From NCBI RefSeq assembly GCF_022539315.1, contig NC_066316.1, positions 56,235,994-56,299,993 on the forward strand: a DNA stretch of 64,000 nt. Direction: 5' to 3'. The stretch's first letter is position 1; each line of letters starts with the position of its first letter. Both the position numbers and the translations under genes were made by a program. Below are positions 1 to 10,734 of the stretch, in pieces. This stretch comes from Serinus canaria. Lineage: Eukaryota; Chordata; Aves; Passeriformes; Fringillidae. The notes under the pieces were generated by a model. It ran no database searches, was not told the origin of the DNA, and worked only from the letters and a program-made list of their open reading frames with translations.

Positions 1-1935
1 AGAAATAAAATAGATATTAGTAGTTTTTTTGACATGAAATATTTGTAAACTTATAGGACAATTAGATGCCCAGAGACAGCCTGCACAGCCACCATTCTTG
101 GATGAATGGTACTGGATATTGTATTTCTGAATGCAAAACAAGTCACAGAACCCCAAAACCAGCACTCACATTATCAGGTTTCACAATGAACTCCAAACTC
201 CAAGGATGGCTACGGTAAAATTCATACTTTCAACACACTCAGACTCTGACATCTGAGCGTTAAACACTGATATTATATTTGTTAGAGAATAAGGACATCT
301 GTCCCTGATCTAGTTTTTGCCATTTGTTTGCCTACAAAATCCCTTCTGGAGCAGATGCACTGCTGCTCTAAACCCCACGAGAATAGCTTTGATCCCAGGT
401 CACATAAAGCATAAAACAAGTTTAAATGCTAACACTAACACAGTTCTTTCACATGAACCAAGAAGTGACACTGAATGAAACCCTAAATAACATAACCCTA
501 AGGGATAGCAGTTATGAGGATATAAAACAAGCCCTCATTTCTGCTCCTGTTCACCACCACCCCTCAGCCTTCCAAAGTAATATGGCAGTACCTGTTTAAG
601 ATTCAAATGTTATTTCAAGTTCATAGCTATTCCTTCAAAATTTGCACAGAATTCTAATGGCTCCTTTCATTCCCTTCCAGCAGTACTCTGGAGGTGGCTG
701 TGAGTTACAGCTTCCCTTCTACAACAATGTCCCACAAAAATCTTCCAGTCTTTTCACCCCTGCACATCAACACATACCAAAATGTTCCAGCTTTGAGGGA
801 TTTTGCTGGAGTTTGGGTTTTTTTGGTAAGATGCTACAGATTTTGCTGATATTCCCAAACCGTGTCATCCTTTCACTTTCTTTTCCACAGAAAGGCAGTA
901 ACTGTGACACTTAAGACAAATGTGGCAAGAGATGAGCTGGTCCAAACAAGACCCTCTGATCTATATTGGCAAGAAGGAGCAAAACCCCCTTTACACACTT
1001 GCCCATTGACAAAAGTCACAGTATCATTACCCTCTTGCCCACTTCTTCAAAACAGATTTAATCTACAGCATCCTCTGCCTAGTTTCTGGAGCTAATCATC
1101 CATACTGTGGCTCCAATCCAAAATACTTAACTTTTTGCCAGCAGGCGAAGTCCAAATCACAGAAACCCTTTGTCACTTTCATTCTTGTTTACTGTAATTC
1201 ACAGTGCTTGAATGTGAAAATCATCAGAAATGTTCTAATGTAAGGAATGAGCTGCCTGGCTCCTCTGTGGTTTAACTGCTACGCGTATGTCTTCTTCCTC
1301 CTCCCTTCTCTCCAACTTTTGAATCCATTCCCAGCACTATTCCAAGGTTTTGGTCATGGCTTTCCAAACCCACTAAAAGATCAAGTTCAGCAGCTAATCA
1401 CCATGTTTCAGTCTGCAAGGCACGACAGTGTGTTTTTACAAAGTAACGCTGGATATGAGGTCTAGAAGGGCATGTGACACAATATTTTCTCCTTCAAACT
1501 TTGTATAGAACTTCTAGAAGAGATGAGCCATACTCAGCTTTTGGTCTGTGTCCAACCACATTGCAAGGCTCCCTACTTAAAACAGCATATGCTGCTTCTA
1601 TGCCAAGTGAAACAAAGAGGAAAACTCCCCACAGGGTCTTGTGGGAGGAGGAAGAGGGATCAAAACGTTGACTGACACCCCCCAAATACCCTTGTGAAGC
1701 ATATGCTCAAAGCCTAAGCAGAAAGACATCCGCTTTAATTGGTGAAATGTATGTATTTCCTGCATGTATTATTAACTCTGTGCTAATCATAGTAGTTTCT
1801 CAGCTCAGCAGAAGCACTGTGTTTCAAACTCAAACAATCTCAGTGCAGTTTGTAGGAAATTCCTTAGTATAACTAACCATTGCTATTTCTCTTCCTGTAA
1901 AAATGAACCACTAACGAGTACTTTTGAAAATATTT
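1..1935. other. AT-rich non-coding stretch, no gene seen
   Basis: I see no recognisable coding exon, RNA gene or repeat family here. The open frames present are under about 100 codons and carry no motif. A donor-like match on the minus strand near 165-170 is not accompanied by a good acceptor and an open frame. The stretch could be intron or intergenic DNA. Confidence 0.5.
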
Positions 1936-2262
1936 CTTCGCACGTTCTCTATTGCACACGCAGCTTTGCCCAAGACGACAAGGAATCACGCTGCGCTGCA
2001 CAACGCTGACAGAAAACCACCCAAGGCGTCGCTCCGTGCGCGGCGCCGGGCAGCGGCGGCAGCGCATCCTTGCCGGGATGCTCGGAGCCGCCGGGCACCG
2101 CTTCCAGCGCAGCTCCCGCAGGTGGCACTCGCCGCTGCTCCGCCCGATGCCGCACGCCGCTGCTCCAAGGGGAGACAGAACAGCGCCTGCAGCAGAGCCT
2201 GTCTCGCCCTCCTGGTCAGCGTGTCGGGCGAGGGGTAAAAATCATTCTGAGTCGTCGTGCCT
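1936..2262. promoter_or_regulatory. Small CpG island, possible promoter or alternative first exon
   Basis: About 40 CpG dinucleotides fall within roughly 330 bases, in sharp contrast to AT-rich, CpG-poor flanks. The core at 2017-2165 is very GC-rich (for example gcgcggcgccgggcagcgg). In vertebrates such islands usually mark promoters and first exons, so this may be the start of a transcript or an internal alternative promoter of a larger gene. Direction is not clear: on the plus strand a weak donor-like site (gaggggtaaaaat) lies near 2232-2240, and I see no comparably good minus-strand donor. Open frames of 60-113 codons in several frames on both strands are typical of GC-rich DNA and show no family motif, so I do not call a coding region. 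There is no obvious TATA box. Confidence 0.6.
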
Positions 2263-3218
2263 ATCGCTCGAGTCTGGATTTGAGGGTGGGTAGCCTGACA
2301 GCTAAGCTGCTATATCACCTCTTGCTTATTTCAAAACTCCCTATAACCAGAATGAACAGAATTATTTTGTAAAGCACCGGGCATTTTTCAAATTATGTAC
2401 ACATACTGCTTTCTCTCATGTCTTTGTACAGTAGTTAATCTCAGCAGCTCTTCCAGCTCTTCATTAAAGTTAAAAACCCCCACATGAACAAAAGAAAAAA
2501 AATCCATCAAAAGATCATGTTTCACTTACATACAGAATGTCTGTCACTTCAGACACTTTCTTTTGAATCTAAGCTTGAGAAAACAGACAGACTTAGGTAC
2601 TAAGTGGCTCAGCACAGGACATGCCTGACATACACTGATGAAAACCAAGGAAAAGCAGGATAAGCAGGTCAGTCCCGAGATATTTAGGGACTTAGAGGCA
2701 AGTCCCAGCACAGACCGTTGTGAGTACAGCAGTAGCAAGTCACAGCTGCCAAGAACAGCTATCGTTATCACAAAATACTGTTGTCATCTACTCAAAGAAA
2801 TCTGCTACTCAACAACCATACAGTGAAGCGCACAATGTATTCGAAGCAAAGCATTTTCTGAGCAAATTAAGAGCCCCACATAATGCATTACATGTAGTTA
2901 CTCTGCAAAGACCAACCAACAGCATAGTTTTCTTTATTGACTCTTAGAAAGATAGAGATAAAATCTTTTAACTGAGCTTTCCTTACATTGCTTCCTGATT
3001 TCATTTTTCAGATAATAGTACTTCTACTGTTAAGTGCTAATTAGGGCCACACAACTGAATTTGAAACAAACCTATTTTAAAAAAACCCAAATGCCTCAAC
3101 ATAGACCAGAACTCACAGTTCAACATTTTCTTTATTACAAGAGCTTATTTCCAGCACCATTAATTTGTGACTCTTCAGTAATACATACACCAAGTGCAGA
3201 AACAGCACAAAAAGCACA
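2263..3218. other. AT-rich non-coding stretch
   Basis: Nothing convincing is present between the small CpG island and the palindrome. A 39-base minus-strand segment (2530-2568) has a good donor and acceptor, but it is too short to separate from chance and is listed among the rejected items. Confidence 0.45.
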
Positions 3219-3280
3219 TAGTCTCTTTAGTGCTGTAACTGGTCTATGCACATAGACCAGTTACAGCACTTAAGAGACTA
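3219..3280. repeat. 62-bp near-perfect inverted repeat (palindrome)
   Basis: The left arm 3219-3248 (starts tagtctctttagtgctg, ends ggtctatg) is the reverse complement of the right arm 3251-3280, with a single mismatch (29 of 30 positions pair; the odd position is 3271). Only two bases (3249-3250, ca) separate the arms. The match stops abruptly on both sides. Each end shows a terminal TA, which could be a TA target duplication of a tiny mariner-type MITE but may be coincidence. A transcript would fold into a long hairpin with almost no loop, unlike a normal microRNA precursor, which has bulges and a larger loop. Origin by template switching during replication is an equally good explanation. 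Confidence 0.9.
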
Positions 3281-3629
3281 CAGGATTTCAGGGTACAAGT
3301 CCTCACATTGTGATAACAGCCAAACCCATGGCCAGAACCCTGACAGCTGCCAGAAAAGAATACCTGACTTCAGAATTTACACAGTCCTTTTACCATGTCA
3401 CCCTAAATGCAGTCTCCGGATGTTGGGTTTACAGCTACACTTCTGCCTAGCTCACCATTCACCCTTCCAGCTATACACTCCAGGTAAATGTTCAGACTTG
3501 ATGGGGGAAAATAAAGTTTAAAGTGTTTTTTTTTTGTTAATTTACATGACTGGTCACTAGCATCCCCTCTTCTTGCATCTTTCTCAAGAGAAATACCACT
3601 ACAAATGCATTAGGTCTTGTATTTTGTTG

Positions 3630-4079
3630 AAGAAAGTCCAGATAAGGGCCATCAAGTTGATTATAGGGATGGAGTACCTCTCCTAAGAAGAAAAGCTGAG
3701 ACAGTTGGGGTTTTCCAGCCTGGAGAAGAAAAGACTTCAGGGTGACCTGATTGTGGCTTTCCAGTATGTGAAGCAGGCCTATGGGAAAGCTGGAGAGGGA
3801 CTTTTTTACAAGAGCATGTAGTGACAGGACAAGAGAGAATGGCTTCAAACTGAAAGGAAATAGGTTTAGATTAATTTATTACTGTGAGTGGCGAGGCACT
3901 GGAAGGAGTTGCCCTGAAAAGTGGCCAATGTCCCATGCCTGAAATTGTTTAAGCCAGGTTAGGTGGAGCTCTGAGCAGCCTGGTCTTGTGGAAGGTGTCT
4001 CTGCCCGTAGCAGGGAGGATGGAACTAGATGAACTTTAAGATCTCTTCCAACCAAAGACATTCTAGGATTTCATTCTAG
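3630..4079 (+). mobile_element. CR1 LINE fragment, 5'-truncated, plus orientation
   Basis: This is the last part of the reverse-transcriptase frame and the 3' untranslated end of a CR1 retrotransposon, degenerate and not functional. Landmarks resembling the CR1 consensus occur in order: ggagtacctctcctaagaag, gttttccagcctggagaag, gctggagagggac, gtagtgacaggacaagag, gaggcactggaaggagttg, and a tail ending in octamer-like repeats (attctaggatttcattctag, 4060-4079). About 20 bases seem to be missing near 3872-3885, where the consensus has a gaagaaattctt-type stretch. The left limit is uncertain, and similarity may begin as early as about 3575. Open frames on the opposite strand here are antisense to the LINE and are not genes. 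No clear target-site duplication was found. Confidence 0.88.
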
Positions 4080-7000
4080 TGAGCTGCAGAGCTTAAACCT
4101 CACTACCAGGCCAAAAGTTTTGGCTGAATAAATGAAGAAAAAGAAAATTCCAAAACATTCCACAGCAGGATGTGAACCTGTCAAACTTCTTCAGTAGCAG
4201 AAATTGCTTTATAGTGCACATGGTTAAGAAAAGGAAACTGAAGAGGAAAGAATTTCAGCATTGTTTATCAGAGAATTACTCAAATTCCTTTCAAAGCTCT
4301 GAACTTTGGTACAATTAGAAGAGATGCTGATTGGGCTGATAAACAATCAGAGGGATGCACACATGCAAAGAGTCCTTCTTTAGTCTTTTTCACATTCTGC
4401 TCCACTCTAGTCTTTTTTATATTCAAGCCTCCTGTGCTCAGCAACTCCAGTTTTAAGACTTTAGGTTAAAGACAAGGACTGCTGCTGCTGCCCTGCTCCA
4501 CTCCACTCACAGATATTAAAAAACCAAAGAAGCAAATGAGCAATAACCCAGCTAGCATCCGAACATTCAGCTTTTTATTCCCATTTCTCTTTTATACAAG
4601 AAAAATCAAGCAAAACAAAGAAAAAAATCCTCCAGATTTGCATCTGGCAGGTACAGAAAAGAGCCCCTGGTACCTGCTTTTACAGGCTGTAAGCCTCCTC
4701 CAAATTGCATTTTCTATTAGACAGATTGTGTAGCACTTTAAAAGACACTTCTCTTTTTATGTGATGCCTGTGCTTGGGGTATCACTAAACATCCTCTTGG
4801 AAAAGACCACTGATGGGCAAGTGCATCATTTCATGGAAGAAATAAAATCAAAACAGGCTGCAAGGAAGCAAAGCTGTTGTTGGAGCCCAAGGAATCCAAT
4901 TACAGCAAACAAGTCAAGTAACAGTGAAAATAAACTACAATATGCAAAGCCTTAAATTAACTTGAAGCCAGTCCTATGTGCTGAATAAATATTACAGTCA
5001 TGGATAACATACCAGTGAATCCCAATACAGCTGAAGAATTGGATCTAACGATGGTAGAAACAATCTTAACACATCTGCAGGTGTTTCACCCTCTGACACT
5101 TCCTTTCTATATTTTTCATTTCTGTTTCAGGAAGTTTCTTGACACTCAACTAAAGTTCACTAACTTTGTCACACTTACTCATCAGAAGAAAGGAAACAGC
5201 ATTGCCATCTGCTAAGTAAGGACATCAGGCTGAGTCTATTACGCAGGGTAGCTTCTCTTGAAATCAGAGGACCATGATAATAATGAAGGTTTTTCTGGGA
5301 CTTGCTTCATTTTAAATTAAAACTTCATAGCCCTCTTACAGAGAAATTCCTTACAGTCAAGGTCAGTAGAAAGCTATTATCTTTGGCAAGAATGAAATTT
5401 GTACGTGTTTAAACTCTATAGGGCCAAAGTCAAGGCACTGAGATAGGGAATGACATCTTCCTCAACTCACATAATCAGTACGCAGTGTAAACCCTGACAA
5501 CTTGACAGAGATAAGGTGCATCCAAAAGCAAATACTCCAAGATTACAGAACAGCCCAATGCTTTTCAAGGGTATAAATACAGAAAAGTACTATTCAAAAT
5601 CAGCTGTTTCAGGGGTATTTCTTCTGTGCACTTAAATAAATTTCTGAAAGCTCCTCCCCACCCCCCAAAATAAAAACAAACCAAAAAACAGCAAACCACA
5701 AAATGCTGTTCTGCACCAAATTAAAATCACAAATTTATCCTCTCATGCGCAGTATTTTTCAAAAGCAGTGCTGTTTTTCTTCCAATTTGGCTAACAGCAG
5801 AGAAATTAGTATGCATCAACTCCAATTAGGTTGCTACACCTGTTCTGTAAAATACTTGTAATATGTTTGGATTCACTGCAAATTTTCAAAGAAATAACTT
5901 CAGACCTCATTGTAAAAGAAAACCATAGAACTTCCAGAATAAGGTCATATTGATGACAGACAAAAATGTCAGCACTGTTCAGAAAGTCAGTTTACTTTCT
6001 AAAAATTTTTTCTAAACAATGTTAATTCCAAGTAAAGAAGAGAATGATATTTTTCCCTTCAAGTGCAAATTCTTTAGGAGAGTTAAAGTGGGGTTGGGGG
6101 GGGGGGGAGAAGATACAAAGGAATGTTTGGTTTGGCATTGCTGACAAGGGGAATGTTCATGGAGGGGAAGCCTACTTAAAACCAGAATAATGGATAATTA
6201 TTGCTTTATATGCGGACCCTTCATTAGTTTTGTCTCCATGACACACAGTGGCACCGTTACATTTATAAGGAAAGACACAGACACAGATTCACCACGAGGA
6301 GAACGGGCTCCCTCAAAGCCCATTTGTGTGTCTCCTTCAACTGCAATTGCCTGAGTATGGCATTACTGCTGAAATGAGAGGTTTAGACGTAGACTTTATA
6401 ATTATTAGACAAGTTATACTCAGTTGGCTTTTCCAGAAATTGTCATTTGAGTGGCTAGCCAAAGTACAGCCACGCATAACTACTTAGGCGTGCCCTCTGA
6501 AACACGTTTGTTGCGGGTTTTTCACCCACAGCCGTCAGAAGAAGTCCATCTAACTTTCTGACTGCAGTAAAGTATCATTAATGAAAATTCTGGGTTTTTG
6601 TTTTCATCACAGAGTATGAAACATTAGGAAACAACACAGCAAATCACATAAAAGAGTCAACAGTTAAAGCTTTCTGAGCCCTGACATATTCCAGGCTCTG
6701 AACGCTGTCGAACCTGGCAGCCCCCCAGCCCTGGCTCAGGCAGCTGACTGTAGGACCCTTTCATGTTCCAGCTTTTCCTTCTCCCTGCTTTGGGAATACA
6801 TACACCTATGTGTATATATGTATACATATTTATATACACACTGTGCACACATGTTAAAAAAGAGGAAATTAATAAGAGACAAGCTAACAGCATTGAGTAC
6901 ATTCCCTTGCAATTTCCCCAAATGAATGGCCTCATAACTCAGATTGGGACATTTCCTGTAAAAACACTCCATTATTTATCAAGCCACTCCAGAGTGCAAC

Positions 7001-9572
7001 TGTTGAAGCACGGCTTGCAAACAGCATGCTTTCTAGAGCCAAAGCCTGCAGTTCTCTACAGAACACTGTAAGTAGTTGGGATGGAGAAGCCAGAGCCCTC
7101 TTGCTGTATATTAGCTTTGAAAAGTATGTCCTCAATTCAGAGTTCTGTAACTGCAGGCAGAGTCCAACTGGCTTCTGTGGCACTGAATTGCATAGGCAGA
7201 GCATAGGAAAACTACAGTTTCAAATTACATTCATGCTTCATCTCTGACAGAGCACATGCATTTATATAGTCATTAAACTTACTGATTATAAAGAATAGGG
7301 AATATTAGATGAAATAGGACTAGAAATGGAAATTATTTCAGCACTTGTACTTGATCAGCACAAGTATAGAGTCTAGGAGACTAAAACTGGTAAAAGGGAA
7401 ACCACTTATAGCAACAATCTTTAAACTGACAGAATTTCTGAAGGAATCTGAATGACCATTTTGACAGAAGCAGGTGACAAGCTGCTGAAAGAACATTTCT
7501 TTTGGGCTAAAATGCTGTATTCTCTAGACATGGAAACTCCTATATAATAACATAAAGCCTCTTATCTCCACTATTCTTTCCCAGAAGAGCCAACTTTCTT
7601 AGTAAACATTGAATCGCCAAATGCAAACCTTCACTGGCCTCTGACCAAAATATTACTTCCATTCAGAAAAAACACATGGGGAAAAAAATACCATGACTTA
7701 AGAGTACTGGAAAGGCGATTTCCTTCAGATGAATGTTTTTCTCCTTTCTACATCAGTCTAAGAGACATGGTTTGATCAATCAGTTGTTTATAAGTAATTC
7801 TCAAGAACTGCATGGTATCTGAGCCATTGTGGGCTTTGATACTTCATTCACCTTCTCAGAAAACAAAATAAATAACTTGGACTTATCTTTCAAACACAGA
7901 AACAAAGAAATACCTATTATGTGCTAAAATAACAAAATCCAGCTATAGCAATACCACTGACAACTCCAGAAGAATCTATTTTTAAGAAAACAGCTTTGTA
8001 TTTCATTGGTCATTTGATCTAGTACTGGAAACCAACAAAAATGAGGACAGGGTGTGAGTGGGAATCTCTAAATAGGCTTGATTAAAGTAAATATTCAAAG
8101 GGATATTACTCAAGTCAGTACCAAGAGCTTCAGCCAGTTTCCAAAGCCTTTTGAATTCTCAGAGCTAAGCCCGGTGAATTCAGATGAAAGTTCCTTTTCT
8201 TCCACTTTTAAGGGAAGAAATAACTTATGTGAACTTTCTGCAAAACACCCTTCTGAGTTTAGTAACTGGGGAACAAATCTAAAGCACTGCCAAGACACAC
8301 AACTAACCATTTATAAACCTCAATGTTTCATTCAAACATTAAGCACTGATCTACTGAAACGACACAGAGGTATTCCAATAATGCTGTTTCAAGTTATGTA
8401 ATACCATCCTTAGTACATAAAAACCCCAGCTCTTCCATTCTTGCTGCCTAGCCCACATTTTGTCCTCTGAGGAACACGGGCACACAGAGTGCATACTAAC
8501 AACACCAGGTTCTCACTTAACCCAGCAAGAGGCACAGCAGAGTGAGGAAACCACCTGGCCCTGCCTCACTCTGAGATTATGCCAACCTATTCAGTGAGGC
8601 TACAGGAAAAAAAGTCCCTGTTGTATTTCAAACACACTCTAAGAGCTATGCATATTACCATAAAAAGCAGGGAACCACTCTATCTGATCAGCAAATTAAT
8701 TTCTATAACCCTCTAAGCTTTACTGCATTTAGGCAAGAGGAGCAGGGGGAAGAAGCATTTGCTCCCTTTAAATTCGATGACAGTTACTTGATCTGCTCCT
8801 CATCCCATCACTGTTCCCACATCCTTGTAGTATTCCCAGAGGTACCACCAAGCTATCACTTTTTCCCCAATGGTCACCACTATGTGCTCACCCACCAAGG
8901 CACATTAATTTAACAAGTGCCAAGTCAGTTCCAAACTCTTCTGTTTCCTCTTTCCCAGTTCCAAACTCCTCCATATCTCTCTACAAAGCAGCCAATCCAG
9001 ACATTCACTTTGAAATAAACAATAGCAATTCTGTAGAGCAAACTTACCCAAGCAGAGATCTAAAAATCTGCAGAGAAATGCTGACTGAGAAGATGTGCTG
9101 ACATCAAATAAAACGTGACCCTTGATCTTCCCAACAGTGAAAACACTTCTGGGATTTCTGGACCAGCCTGCAGATTCTGTCATTCTGAATAAATGCTGAG
9201 GTCACATTGCAGGGTTTCAGCATCAGAAAAATGAAGGCCATTCTTAATTAGTGAATTAGATGTGCCCAAAAAGTGCTCCTGGGTGCAAAAGCAAGCTGGG
9301 ACAGAATAACACTTCTGCGGTAATGAATAATCCAAGTCTCCCAAACAGGGTACACAAAAGCCACCTCTCAAGTGATGGCTGAACTGCACTAGGGACTGAG
9401 TCATGCCAGGAGACTGTCTGTAGAGAAGGTTGTCATTTCCCAACATCACACCAGCACATGTGACCATCACAGACCATCTTCTCCCAGGCCTGGGAACACT
9501 CCTAGGCCCATCTGAATTTTACACAGGTGTAACCTTACAGCACTCAGGCCACCTATGCTCATAAAAACTTAC
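4080..9572. other. AT-rich non-coding stretch with simple repeats
   Basis: No recognisable gene. Contents noted: a 12-base G run (6096-6107), an alternating TA/TG/CA tract with an inverted repeat (6810-6839), and scattered A runs. Isolated donor- and acceptor-like matches occur on both strands (for example minus-strand donors near 5185 and 9045) without an exon I can defend. The interval could be intron of a leftward gene that starts at the 31.5-32.5 kb CpG island. Confidence 0.45.
6810..6839. repeat. TA/TG-rich tract with inverted repeat
   Basis: The arms gtgtatata (6810-6818) and tatatacac (6831-6839) are exact reverse complements around a TA-rich centre. It lies in a longer alternating purine-pyrimidine run (about 6798-6852). 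This is a microsatellite-like sequence that could extrude a small cruciform, with no sign of a specific function. Confidence 0.7.
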
Positions 9573-9640
9573 TGACACATAGTTTAGAACAATTTTGTCT
9601 TCATTGTGTATTATTACACACTTCAAAGATTTAAAGAACT
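9573..9640 (-). other. Low-confidence candidate coding exon (68 nt, minus strand)
   Basis: On the minus strand a strong acceptor (pyrimidine-rich tract ending ctgtctccaatcag) precedes 68 bases that end at a strong donor (tca then gtaagttttt). One frame is open throughout and reads FFKSLKCVIIHNEDKIVLNY near its end; the other two frames contain stops. The exon would start after one base of a split codon and end on a codon boundary. I do not recognise the protein. Good splice matches around a short open frame are expected several times by chance in this much sequence, so this is a lead, not an annotation. Confidence 0.15.
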
Positions 9641-10684
9641 CTGATTGGAGACAGAAAAACACACGCTGGCATAAAAGGCGCAACAGGGAGAGAAGAAAGA
9701 AAAAAGACAACCATACTGTCTGCAGAGGAGAAAGCATAATTACATGCAATTGAACTCCTCTTCCCTTATGCACATGCCACTGGGTCAGGATTTGCTTCCA
9801 CCTTTCAGTCCTGACCTTTAAAACAGATCAGATACAAACCTTTCAAAAACAAGCATAAGTTTCTGTCTCTGTACTTCCAGAGATCTCTCTGTGCAACTTT
9901 CAGCTCCTGTGTATCCAACAAATGGTGGATGCCTCCTTCCACTGTGTCAGAGCAAGAGATTTTTGCACAAGCAGAATTCAGGGGCAGTCACCCAGCACTC
10001 CTGTAGCAAGCAAAGTCCTCTTTTGGCTGTTCCATACACCAGTTTAAGTCTGGCATCTCTGTGGTATTACCACACAAATGCTGGCATGAAAGGTAAAGCA
10101 GATCCTTAATGGGAAGGAATTTTTTGTGGTTTGGGGGCTTCAGGTTTTCTTTTTAAATACAACTGCAATACAGTTTAAGCAAAAACTATTAAAGTTTGGG
10201 AAGAAGTTGCAATGAATCATAGTTATAAAACAAAGGCCAAACTTTTCAAAAAACTGTTCAGTCATTTTAGCATCTACCCCAGTTGGTGGAAAACAGGAAC
10301 CTAGGGTACTTAATAAAAGCAACAATAGAAAACATTAAGGCAACTGCCAAACTTCAAAATTACCAGTTATTTTTGACAGCTTTGAGTTTTTGCACCTAAA
10401 TTTAAAAAAAGTTTGATCTATTTTAAAACATGTAAACTATGTGGTATTTTTTTCAAATTGTTCTTACTACCAAACAGGCAAAAAACCCTCAAAAACAAAA
10501 CTACAAAACTCAGGAATGAAGTTTGAATCATGTAAACTCAGATGGGTTGAATTAGCATAACCTTTATAGTATGTCTACATTTATTTTGTCTTTTTCCAAA
10601 GTTAACTGTCAGCAAAATTTACAAAGAAACTTAACTATTCAATTAATTAATTTGTTACAAAAGTTACTAGCTAAAACAGATTAC

Positions 10685-10734
10685 CTGTAACTACCAGCCT
10701 CAAATCTCTGAAGCTGAAGATTCAGCATATTTCT
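10685..10734 (-). other. Low-confidence candidate coding exon (50 nt, minus strand)
   Basis: The minus strand has a good acceptor (gttctcttatttccttag), then 50 bases with a single open frame reading RNMLNLQLQRFEAGSY, then a donor (cag then gtaatctg). It would end with two bases of a split codon, which does not splice in frame to the candidate at 9573-9640, so at least one of the two is wrong or an exon between them is missing. The product is not recognised. Confidence 0.12.

Noticed and set aside
2530..2568. 39-nt minus-strand mini-exon (reads IQKKVSEVTDILY) with a good gtaagt donor
   Set aside because: It is too short to distinguish from chance. About 60 near-consensus donors are expected by chance across both strands of the window.
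3219..3280. MicroRNA precursor
   Set aside because: The two-base spacing between almost perfectly paired arms leaves no proper terminal loop and no bulges, unlike typical animal precursors. It is kept as a palindrome only.
5129..5215. Plus-strand terminal-exon-like segment after a ttcatttctgtttcag acceptor
   Set aside because: The 28-codon tail has no recognisable sequence, and no polyadenylation context follows.
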